From Schlesneria sp. (GTDB lineage Bacteria > Planctomycetota > Planctomycetia > Planctomycetales > Planctomycetaceae): a stretch of 64,000 nucleotides of DNA. The notes under the pieces were generated by a model. That model was not told where the DNA came from, searched no databases, and saw only the letters and a list, made by a program, of their open reading frames with translations. The stretch's first letter is position 1. The number at the start of each line of letters is the position of its first letter. A program made the translations under genes and the position numbers. The stretch spans positions 62,001 to 126,000 of the forward strand of contig JAQGHU010000022.1 in the NCBI GenBank assembly GCA_028291515.1. The letters run 5' to 3'. Shown in pieces: positions 32,732 through 40,262 of the stretch.

Positions 32732-35653
32732 ATGTACGTGCTGGCTCGGAGTTTTAATCCGCGGTCCACTGCCATCTTCGGTTTGATTTTGTCCGTCTTG
32801 ATTGTGAACTGTGTCGTGGTCTATCGAAGCACGACTTCACAGCATCAGATTCAAGTCAGCATCGCCCGGTCGCAGGAAGCATTGCTTCAAGTGGAGACCG
32901 TGTTTTCAGAATTGAAGGACGCAGAATCGAATGCGCGGGCCTTTGTCATCACGGGGGACCAGGCATTTCTAACCGCTTATCAACGCGCGTCGGCAAACGT
33001 CCCAGCGCTGACGGAGAAACTCAACGACTCGACGGATCGCTCCACTCATTCGCAACGCTTCAAGGAGTTTAGTCGTCGCGCTCTGACACGAGTGGCCTTG
33101 CTGCAATCAATCGTTGAGGCTCGTCAAGATGAGGGCATGGAAGCGGGACGCAGGTTAATCGCATCCGGGAGCGGTCGCGAAGAAATGGAACGAGTTCGTG
33201 CGGTTCTGAACGAAATTCGTGTGGAAGAAAACAAGCGGTTTGTGGAACGCACTGAAGCGGCGGAGAAAAAACGAGTGGCGGCTCTCACTGCCAACGTGAC
33301 TGCCGTCAGCATGGCGGTCATGGTGACGGCCGCCGCTTGGTTTTTCATCGAGCGCGAACTCGAGAAACGTCGGTATGCCGAAGTAGCAGCGAAAGAAGAA
33401 CGTCAGAACTTGCTGATGACACTAACAAGCATCGGCGATGCGGTGATTGTCACGGACGCTGCTGCGCGCGTGACATTAGTCAATTCCGTTGCCAAACAGT
33501 TGCTCGGACAGTCAGGCGAACTTATTGGCCGATCGCTTGCAGACGTATTCCCCGTGGTCCACAGGGCGACCAAAGTTGCCGCCACGGCCTCTTTGGCGAA
33601 GGCGCTACAGACCGGTGAAGTCGTCGCTTCTGTCGATGACTTGATTCTGCTGCGGCCAGACGCGACAGAGATCCCCATTGAACATAGCGCCGCACCCATT
33701 CGAGATGAATCTGGAGCGACCACTGGAATTGTTCTGGTCTTTCGCGATTGTACTCAGCGGCGTGAACTTCAACGGGCAGCGAAGGAGCGCGAGCATCGCT
33801 TCCGTCGCATGTTCGAAACGCCCTTGATCGGAATCGCCGTCGGCAACGGAGCGGGGTTTCTCGAAGAAGCCAATGATGCCTATCTCGATCTGATCGGCTA
33901 TCAACGCGGCGAGTTGGGCGAATCTTCCCTATCGTGGGGAGGTGTGCCTGCCGGGCAAAGCCCTCTTAACGAGAGTGCTCAAGTCGAACTGTCCGAGACA
34001 GGTATCTGCAAGCCATTTGAGAGAACCTATCGGAACTCGACCGGGCAAGAGGTACCCGTCTTGGTTTCCGCCGCTCGACTATCAGATCAGCAAGATCGGA
34101 TCGTCGTCTATGTGATGGATCTGACTCAAAGCCGACGGACCGAAGCGGCTTATCGAGAAAGCGAATCGCGTTTTCGTGTCCTTTCCGAATGCATGCCACA
34201 AAAAGTGTGGACGGCTCGTCCAGATGGTCAGCTCGACTATTTGAATCAGACTCTGATCGCCTACGCCGGGCGTCCCAAGGAAGAACTGACAGGATGGGGG
34301 TGGCTCGACGTGATCCATCCAGACGATGTCGAACCGCATCTGAAGGGGTGGCGTCAGTCCGTCGCCTCGGGGGAGATGTTCGAGATCGAGGTTCGATTGC
34401 GAAAAGAGTCTGGCGAATATCGCTGGCATCTCACGAGAGCCCTGCCCATCTATGCCTCCGATACGCAGGTTGTGACCTGGTTGGGAACGAATACCGATAT
34501 TCACGATCAAAAGCTGGCTGAAGAATCGTTGCGGGAAGAACATCGTCGCAAAGATCAGTTCCTGGCAGTGCTGGCCCACGAACTTCGCAATCCGCTGGCA
34601 CCGCTCAGTAACGCCGTACAAGTTTTCAGTAGCATGCGTCTCGATCCATCGAAAGCGTCGGATCTCCTGGCGATCATGCAGCGGCAGATCCGACAAATGA
34701 CCCGCTTGATCGACGACCTGCTGGACCTGGCACGAATCACTCAAGGGCGAATCCTGCTGCGGCGTGATTGGACGTCGGCCAAATCGATTGTCTCGGTGGC
34801 GATTGAGGCTGTGCAACCCATGGTCAACGAGCGTCAGCACCAACTCACTGTGAAGCAACCCGATGAGGACATCTGGCTGAATGCCGACGCCGCGCGGCTC
34901 GCGCAATCGCTGACGAACTTGTTGCATAACGCCGCCAAGTACACCAGTCCGCAGGGAAGGATCGACTTAATCGTTGAGAAGGAGAATAGCTGCGTCTTAT
35001 TCCGAGTTCGCGACAATGGTGCCGGCATTCCTGCGAACATGGTGAACAGAGTCTTTGACCTGTTCATGCAAGTCGAGCAGACGTTGGACCGGTCGCACGG
35101 AGGCTTGGGGATCGGCCTGACTCTTGTTCGCACGTTAATCGAACTTCACGGCGGCAGCGTCTTTGCACAAAGCAGTGGCACTGGTCAGGGATCGGAATTC
35201 ACGATCAAGCTCCCGCTTTCCGCTGAACCGTCGACACCAGCGACGAAAACTCCGGCCAAGCCCGTCGAATCCGCACCACTTCCAGAACTGAATGTCCTAG
35301 TCGTGGATGACATCCAGGCATCTGCTAAGACTCTCGTGCTCATGCTGAAGGCCGTCGGACAGAAAGCGGACGCCATTTTTGATGGGCGAAGTGCGATCAC
35401 GAAAATCAGCGACGGCAACTTTGACATCGTCTTTCTTGATATTGCGATGCCGGGAATGGACGGGTTAGAGGTCGCGCGCGAGTTGCGTCAGAATCCGCGG
35501 CTGCAATCATTAACGCTGGTTGCGTTGACGGGATTTGGCCAGGAAGAAGATCGTCAACGCAGTATTCAGGCCGGGTTCACAGAGCACCTTGTGAAGCCGA
35601 CCAGCCTGGAATTGTTGACGGCAGTGATCTCGCGAGTGGCGGCAAGAAAATGA
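32732..35653 (+). CDS. Membrane CHASE3-PAS hybrid histidine kinase
   Basis: The 973-residue protein has two transmembrane helices (FGLILSVLIVNCVVVY near 13-30; AVSMAVMVTAAAWFFI near 195-212) enclosing a CHASE3-like sensor domain (SELKDAESNARAFVITGD). Three PAS domains follow: one starting MTLTSIGDAVIVTDAAARV, a divergent second, and a third with WLDVIHPDDVEPHL and a PAC motif. Then come HisKA with VLAHELRNPLAPL near 617, HATPase_c (NLLHNAAKYTSPQG, GGLGIGLTLVRTL) and a receiver near 850-970 (LDIAMPGMDG near 902). It senses an unknown signal outside or in the membrane. ATG 32732 is chosen because GGGAGG lies 4-9 bases before it; the longer frame starts upstream of any family feature. Confidence 0.93.
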   Translation: MYVLARSFNPRSTAIFGLILSVLIVNCVVVYRSTTSQHQIQVSIARSQEALLQVETVFSELKDAESNARAFVITGDQAFLTAYQRASANVPALTEKLNDSTDRSTHSQRFKEFSRRALTRVALLQSIVEARQDEGMEAGRRLIASGSGREEMERVRAVLNEIRVEENKRFVERTEAAEKKRVAALTANVTAVSMAVMVTAAAWFFIERELEKRRYAEVAAKEERQNLLMTLTSIGDAVIVTDAAARVTLVNSVAKQLLGQSGELIGRSLADVFPVVHRATKVAATASLAKALQTGEVVASVDDLILLRPDATEIPIEHSAAPIRDESGATTGIVLVFRDCTQRRELQRAAKEREHRFRRMFETPLIGIAVGNGAGFLEEANDAYLDLIGYQRGELGESSLSWGGVPAGQSPLNESAQVELSETGICKPFERTYRNSTGQEVPVLVSAARLSDQQDRIVVYVMDLTQSRRTEAAYRESESRFRVLSECMPQKVWTARPDGQLDYLNQTLIAYAGRPKEELTGWGWLDVIHPDDVEPHLKGWRQSVASGEMFEIEVRLRKESGEYRWHLTRALPIYASDTQVVTWLGTNTDIHDQKLAEESLREEHRRKDQFLAVLAHELRNPLAPLSNAVQVFSSMRLDPSKASDLLAIMQRQIRQMTRLIDDLLDLARITQGRILLRRDWTSAKSIVSVAIEAVQPMVNERQHQLTVKQPDEDIWLNADAARLAQSLTNLLHNAAKYTSPQGRIDLIVEKENSCVLFRVRDNGAGIPANMVNRVFDLFMQVEQTLDRSHGGLGIGLTLVRTLIELHGGSVFAQSSGTGQGSEFTIKLPLSAEPSTPATKTPAKPVESAPLPELNVLVVDDIQASAKTLVLMLKAVGQKADAIFDGRSAITKISDGNFDIVFLDIAMPGMDGLEVARELRQNPRLQSLTLVALTGFGQEEDRQRSIQAGFTEHLVKPTSLELLTAVISRVAARK

Positions 35654-35767
35654 CGGCAAGACCATCAATGCACTCATCTCTGGGATAGGGTGTGCTTCAC
35701 CATATCTCATAAAGGCCCAATCTCGTGCCGAGTGTGGCTACATCGGATCAAGCTCTCACAGCGTCCA

Positions 35768-36241
35768 CTAGCGCTTGTCGACGGTGATTTGAAAATCGCT
35801 TTTCGCGTCGGGACCAGATGTCGGCTCACCGATGACAGTGACTGTGTACGTTCCCGGAAGTGCCTCCGGGGTTGCTCGAAATTCAACAGTGGTATCACCG
35901 TCGCTGTGGCTGATCAGCGGATTCGTCGTTTCCACGGTTACGCCGGCGGGTAGGGCGGCGAATTTCAATCGTACGTCATCCTGGAAATTCTTCCCTCTGG
36001 CGATCGTCATCTGTGCCGAAGCAGTCGCCCCCTGTTCAACGTGGGTTGAAAGCGCTGGCCCACTCAGCCGGAATGATTTCTCAACCTCACCTAACATCGG
36101 CTTGGAAGTCGAGATCGTGGTGTTCGCGACGCCCGAGGAATTTGGAGTTGCTGCGATCCCCAAGCCACCAGGCGAACTGGCATTGCACCCAACGATCGCG
36201 ATCCAACTCACCAACAGCCCACCGACAAATTGTCGCGTCAT
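35768..36241 (-). CDS. Predicted lipoprotein, paralogue of 13242-13712
   Basis: The 157-residue protein has a lipoprotein signal (FVGGLLVSWIAIVGCN) and the same beta domain as the gene at 13242-13712: VEQGATASAQMTIARGKNF, DVRLKFAALPAGVTVET and GTYTVTVIGEPTSGPDAKSD. Shared landmarks are the SSPGG-TAAPNSSG linker and ARGKNF/SRGKNF. It lies 31 bases after the small membrane protein gene at 36273-36518, probably on one transcript from the sigma-54-like element at 36562-36576. ATG 36241 is preferred because GAGGAG lies nine bases before it and the signal peptide begins there. Function unknown. Confidence 0.82.
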   Translation of the reverse strand: MTRQFVGGLLVSWIAIVGCNASSPGGLGIAATPNSSGVANTTISTSKPMLGEVEKSFRLSGPALSTHVEQGATASAQMTIARGKNFQDDVRLKFAALPAGVTVETTNPLISHSDGDTTVEFRATPEALPGTYTVTVIGEPTSGPDAKSDFQITVDKR

Positions 36242-36272
36242 TTGTGTTGCTCCTCTCGCGGATGCGAGCCAC

Positions 36273-36518
36273 TTAGTCGCGGCGTCCGACCCCAATGACG
36301 GGAGTGCGCGCGGGTGGATCGCTGGCGGGAAATGATTCCTCGCTGGCTTCATCAATGAGCTCTTCGGCTGCTAGTTCGTGGCGATGGTTACAACCAGTAT
36401 AGGGCCGTGGTGAATCCACCATGCAGAACTCCGCACCGCGCGAAATCTGTCTGGCAAAGACGATTATCGCGCCCGAAGCGACCGAGATCCCGGCGAGCCA
36501 AAGCATGGTTGTCAGCAT
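36273..36518 (-). CDS. Small membrane protein with ASEESFPASDPP motif
   Basis: The 81-residue protein has one N-terminal hydrophobic helix (TMLWLAGISVASGAIIVFA), a polar middle, and the motif LIDEASEESFPASDPPARTP near the end. That motif is widespread at the termini of small bacterial stress-type proteins, and I recognise it from unnamed families; its role is unknown. GGAG lies eight bases before the ATG. It heads a two-gene unit with the lipoprotein gene. Compared with the motif's usual context, the membrane anchor is an addition. Confidence 0.65.
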   Translation of the reverse strand: MLTTMLWLAGISVASGAIIVFARQISRGAEFCMVDSPRPYTGCNHRHELAAEELIDEASEESFPASDPPARTPVIGVGRRD

Positions 36519-36561
36519 TGTGTTCTCCGATTAGATGTTCGGCCCGCAGTGTATGAGTTAA

Positions 36562-36576
36562 GCATCTCTTGTGCCG
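36562..36576 (-). promoter_or_regulatory. Sigma-54-like element for the 36518-35768 unit
   Basis: The minus strand reads CGGCAC-AAGAG-ATGC. The -24 half is strong and the -12 half keeps GC, with one T to A change. The leader would be about 30 bases. Confidence 0.45.
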
Positions 36577-36697
36577 GGGACCGATTGAGATACTGTTTGG
36601 CCTAATGGGGCCCATCTGCTCCTCTTGAGGGCCGCGTATCGGTCAGTTGCATCGCACCTTGGTCAAATGATTTCCTATGCCCGCGCAGTCGCCGAGT

Positions 36698-36712
36698 TGG
36701 CACACGAGATGC
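36698..36712 (+). promoter_or_regulatory. Sigma-54-like element for the small basic protein gene
   Basis: The plus strand reads TGGCAC-ACGAG-ATGC: a perfect -24 half, and a -12 half with GC in place. It is 73 bases before GTG 36786 and about 120 bases from the divergent element at 36562-36576. Confidence 0.5.
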
Positions 36713-36785
36713 GAACTGTCATTTGCGTACTAGGTGACGTATTCCGACTCTCTAAAATGCAACACTTCTGCAGAATGGAGGAATC

Positions 36786-36935
36786 GTGATTCGCAAACTG
36801 CCAAATGGCCAATACCGGTTGTATTCGCGCAAGGTGGACGAGAAGACTGGACGCCGCCGGAACCTGGGGACGTTCGGCACTCGAGCAGCGGCGGAAAAGC
36901 ACGAGCGGGAGGTCCAATACTTCAAGAGGCACTAG
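36786..36935 (+). CDS. Small basic protein ending YFKRH
   Basis: This 49-residue frame starts at GTG 36786 with GGAGG four bases upstream: the first half is VIRKLPNGQYRLYSRKVDEK and the last residues are HEREVQYFKRH. The composition is highly basic with a repeating beta-turn pattern. Similar short proteins of unknown function exist in Proteobacteria and Planctomycetes and begin with the same R-K-L-P-x-G-x-YRLYS pattern. It may bind nucleic acid (the G-T-F-x-T-R-A-A-A-E-K-H pattern recalls the arm-binding domain of integrases), but this is an inference. Its own sigma-54-like element lies at 36698-36712, and a terminator follows at 36994-37025. Confidence 0.75.
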   Translation: MIRKLPNGQYRLYSRKVDEKTGRRRNLGTFGTRAAAEKHEREVQYFKRH

Positions 36936-36993
36936 CTTCGCTTGTTGGACGGATGATGTCGCTGGTAGCGACAATCGCCAAACTCCAAATCAA

Positions 36994-37025
36994 AAGGCCG
37001 GCGTCAACTTGTTGACGCCGGCCTT
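36994..37025. terminator. Bidirectional terminator
   Basis: AAGGCCGGCGTCAAC pairs perfectly with GTTGACGCCGGCCTT across two bases. On the minus strand it is followed by TTGATTTGG after TT, and on plus by CCTATTG. It ends the small basic gene from one side and the PA2169-like gene (stop at 37048) from the other. Confidence 0.8.
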
Positions 37026-37047
37026 CCTATTGAAGACTAATCCTGTT

Positions 37048-37515
37048 TTATCCTGCACAGGAATCACGCAAATCACGAATGCGATCATGCGAAAACTTAA
37101 CTGCGGCATATTGACGCAGCAACACGTCGCTGACAGTGGTGCTGGCGAAACTTTCTAGAGCCTTTTCATAAGCGGCTTTGATCGAATCTTCGCCTCTTTC
37201 CGCTTCGCAAAGAACCGCGAATCGATCATCCGTGGAAAGCGACTCGCGGATTGTCATCCAAGCCCGATGGACGGCAGCGGCAATCGATCCATCACGTCGT
37301 GGATACTCGCCACTCCACGCGACGAATCTTGCCAATTCGTCGGCTTGAGCATCGCGATCGATCGCGATCTGCTCAAAAGCGCTCTGCAGCGTGAGGTCGT
37401 CGGTCACTTCCGAGGCATGACGAAAGCCGTCGCGGCTATCAATGTTGATCTGAATCAGTTCCTGCAACTGACTGATCATCTTCGGAGTTAATACTTGTTG
37501 TGTCTCGATAGACAT
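37048..37515 (-). CDS. PA2169 family four-helix-bundle (DUF2383) protein
   Basis: The 155-residue protein matches PA2169 (DUF2383): LQELIQINIDSRDGFRHAS, FEQIAIDRDAQADELARFV, SIAAAVHRAWMTIRESL and CEAERGEDSIKAAYEKAL, ending SHDRIRDLRDSCAG. The fold is ferritin-like and soluble; family members are induced with stress genes in several bacteria but have no assigned reaction. Acidic and His residues that could bind metal are partly present. GGAG precedes the ATG. The sigma-54-like element at 37590-37604 is one of the best in the window, and the terminator at 36994-37025 closes the unit. Confidence 0.88.
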   Translation of the reverse strand: MSIETQQVLTPKMISQLQELIQINIDSRDGFRHASEVTDDLTLQSAFEQIAIDRDAQADELARFVAWSGEYPRRDGSIAAAVHRAWMTIRESLSTDDRFAVLCEAERGEDSIKAAYEKALESFASTTVSDVLLRQYAAVKFSHDRIRDLRDSCAG

Positions 37516-37851
37516 TTTGAGTACTCCTGTTGAGTATGACTGGTAGGGGCACGTTCTCGCGTGTCCCCATATTCGTTATTCTTTGGTATGCAAGTGCAAT
37601 GCCACCGCCTCTGTTTGGTGAGTTCTCGTTTGGGCGCGAGATGCAATTGCCCAGATTGAGCATTCGCAATCCACTGCCTGAAATATCGATGCTGGGTTGT
37701 GACCACTTAATTCGATAGACCGACCGCGAGTCGCGGCACAATAGAGGCCACTTTGGTCCCTGATGTTCCACGCACCATCGCAATCGGGATATCGAGCGCG
37801 CGCCACATTTGGCTACGACTGCGAGGGTCGCGTGTCGCCAGCGGTGCGTTG
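37516..37851. other. 336-base gap upstream of the PA2169 gene
   Basis: The gap holds the sigma-54-like element at 37590-37604. The rest to the stop of the PPC gene (37852) shows no gene or repeat. Confidence 0.5.
37590..37604 (-). promoter_or_regulatory. Sigma-54-like element for the PA2169 gene
   Basis: The minus strand reads TGGCAT-TGCAC-TTGC followed by AT, matching the core and spacing. The leader would be about 63 bases. Confidence 0.62.
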
Positions 37852-40209
37852 CTATTGCTTGGCTTGAATCGTGACCAGGACAGTTGTTTCCGAGACGACG
37901 GGCCAACGGCCATCACGAAGGGCTGTCGCTCGGAGGACCAGTTCCTGTTCGCCGGCTGCGTCAGGAAGTTCAGCGACTCGGACTGTGATGGTCGCCTGTT
38001 TTTGGCCAAGGGCCAATGCGACCGATTCCGCCGAGAAGAGACCCTTGCTGGAAACAACGCTAATCTGAATTGGATCTCGTAGTTCCGGGGCAATCGAGAG
38101 TGATAGCGGCACGGACAATTCGCTGCCGGGGGACGCCTTCATCTCTCCGGCACCATGCGTCAATTTCATCAAGGCCCCTTCGGGCAGGATCCCGAACCGC
38201 AGTTCCTGACGCTGCAACAGGGTCCGCGTCGTTCCCTTAGGGTCTGCGATCTGAACGGAACCATTCAGAATCATGCGGCTGGTCTTGGTCGTTTCCATCC
38301 ATTCTGGCACGAAGATCGGATATTCGACTCGCTTGGCATCGGCCGGGATGATGAATTCATCGCTAGCCAACCCTTGCCGGTGTCGCTGCTGCTTGGCTGT
38401 CATTTCCAAGTTGATCGGACCCGCGTAACCTTCGAGTCTTTCGATCAACATCGGGAACAAATACGTGCTGCCTCGATGGACCTTGCGGACATCATCCAGA
38501 CCTTCAGGGGTCAGCTTGAATCGCGGCTTCATCGTGATCGCTACCACCATTGGCGTGGCTACTCGAGTGACAGTACGTTCGCCGATTTGAAGCGTTGTCG
38601 ATACGGAACAGAGCGCGGCTGATACGGCAGCATCAGCGGGACAGTTCAGGTCGATCGCCAATTCGGCCTTGTCTTCCGCGATCACCAGATTGTCGGGCAG
38701 AGTTATTCCAGGCGGCAAACCTTTGATCGTGATGGGAATTGGACCTTTGAATCCTCCTTTCCGAGTTGCTTTGACGTTCAGTTTTGCCTGACTTCCCAAC
38801 ACCACGTTCAACTGAGGCGGCAGCGTCAATTCAACATCTTCCTTGGGAATGGCCACGCTCAAGCGGTAGTTCGCGGCACGACCGACCACTTTGCCGGAAC
38901 GATCTGTTACCACGATCTTGTAGGTGCCGTCCGCCGCGAATGTCATAGCCAACTCTGGATCGACTGACCCCGCCGCATCGTCATTCGTGGCAACCTGTTT
39001 GCCGTCGGGGCCGAAGACCGTCAAATCCAGATCGAGTGGTGAACCGATTGCTCGCGCGGCCGCGGCAATCAGATAGGGCTGTCCCTTGATCATCGTGACG
39101 CTGTACTGATCTGATCCGAATCGCGTTTCGATAGCGCCCGTCACTGCAACAGGCACATTGAAGGTCACCTCACCAGCGGCCAGCTCGACGTCCTCAGTCA
39201 CGTCAGAGACCAGCAGCTTTACCGGCTTTGTCGCACCCCACGGCGTTTGAATGGGATAGTCGATGAAAGTAGTCTCGGGATCGGCCGGAAAGGCGACTTG
39301 GCGCGTCACACTTTCCAGTTGGTGACCGCCCGTGGCGAGCCCGATCCCAACAAACTCGATGACTTTAGCCTGTCCCCTTTGCCCGGCCGCCGGATACGCT
39401 GCCGTCGCATGTGGGGCGGCTGTCAGCATCAGGCGGTACACGTAAGATCGGTCACCGCCAAAGTCCAAATCATGCAGGCTTAGCTCATAGGGGACGCCCT
39501 CATCCGCATGCATGGTGACAGTGAAGTCGCGGCCTTCCGTATCCGCAACGTCCAGCACCGCTCGCCCGGACGGATCTTTCACTTTGAGCATCGCATGCAA
39601 TGGTGAGCCGATTCGACGAGCGAGAATTTCAATCGTGACCGGGCCTGCTGTGGGAACGCTGAACCGGTAGCGATCGATTTCTTCAATACGTCGTATCTGG
39701 CCGGAAACGGTGATGGGGAGCGCGGGCAGTTCTTGCAGAGTCTTGCTCTGTGGGACTTCGGCAACTTCCGACATGCTGCCGATGTGCAGATGTCCCACCG
39801 GTGACGCGCCGTTCGCGTTGGCGACTTGCCAGCGGATCAGGCCCGGCGCGACGTCAGCAGGAATAGTTAGTTTCGCCGCAAATTCGCGTGGTAGCGGCCA
39901 CGCATATCCGCGAGCCTTGTAACCAAACCAATAAGGTGGCTCGGTAATCAGGACGTCTGATGGTTTGCCGACAATCTCCAAGTTGATGCGTGGATCATGC
40001 ACAAAAAGCTGCATGTCTGGCGTCCAGTCGTATCCACCAATCACGACATCGACAGTCGTTCCCGCTCTGGCTCCCGCCGGAAGGACATAGCCGATTTCAG
40101 GGACCAATTGAGCGTTCGATACCGATGAAGTGACCACAGCGAGAATGAATGTGGTGAGGATTCGCCATGCGGACAATGGCGTCACTCTGTTTCCCGAAAA
40201 CCTTATCAT
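37852..40209 (-). CDS. Secreted PPC-domain protein of the planctomycete DUF1501 cluster
   Basis: The 785-residue protein has a signal peptide (WRILTTFILAVVTSSVSNAQ) followed by a beta-rich planctomycete-type N-terminal region (GARAGTTVDVVIGGYDW), and at least two PPC-type domains (EIDRYRFSVPTAGPVTIEI near 170-260; GSDQYSVTMIKGQPYLIAA near 350-455). Ig-like beta domains follow, for example GGFKGPIPITIKGLPPGI. The protein is probably periplasmic or surface-exposed, binding carbohydrate or protein. It is the last gene of the cluster with DUF1501 and DUF1549/DUF1553, an arrangement typical of planctomycetes. ATG 40209 is chosen at the signal peptide; a TTG overlapping the DUF1501 stop (40266) is an alternative. 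Confidence 0.85.
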   Translation of the reverse strand: MIRFSGNRVTPLSAWRILTTFILAVVTSSVSNAQLVPEIGYVLPAGARAGTTVDVVIGGYDWTPDMQLFVHDPRINLEIVGKPSDVLITEPPYWFGYKARGYAWPLPREFAAKLTIPADVAPGLIRWQVANANGASPVGHLHIGSMSEVAEVPQSKTLQELPALPITVSGQIRRIEEIDRYRFSVPTAGPVTIEILARRIGSPLHAMLKVKDPSGRAVLDVADTEGRDFTVTMHADEGVPYELSLHDLDFGGDRSYVYRLMLTAAPHATAAYPAAGQRGQAKVIEFVGIGLATGGHQLESVTRQVAFPADPETTFIDYPIQTPWGATKPVKLLVSDVTEDVELAAGEVTFNVPVAVTGAIETRFGSDQYSVTMIKGQPYLIAAAARAIGSPLDLDLTVFGPDGKQVATNDDAAGSVDPELAMTFAADGTYKIVVTDRSGKVVGRAANYRLSVAIPKEDVELTLPPQLNVVLGSQAKLNVKATRKGGFKGPIPITIKGLPPGITLPDNLVIAEDKAELAIDLNCPADAAVSAALCSVSTTLQIGERTVTRVATPMVVAITMKPRFKLTPEGLDDVRKVHRGSTYLFPMLIERLEGYAGPINLEMTAKQQRHRQGLASDEFIIPADAKRVEYPIFVPEWMETTKTSRMILNGSVQIADPKGTTRTLLQRQELRFGILPEGALMKLTHGAGEMKASPGSELSVPLSLSIAPELRDPIQISVVSSKGLFSAESVALALGQKQATITVRVAELPDAAGEQELVLRATALRDGRWPVVSETTVLVTIQAKQ

Positions 40210-40262
40210 TCCGTGTTCTCTGCCATGCACGCGTTGGCCCCTGTAAGTTGATCCGGCGGCGT

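Noticed and set aside
34082-34927. 281-codon minus-strand frame inside the CHASE3-PAS kinase
   Set aside because: It lies opposite conserved HisKA and HATPase motifs; no family motif or start signal supports it.
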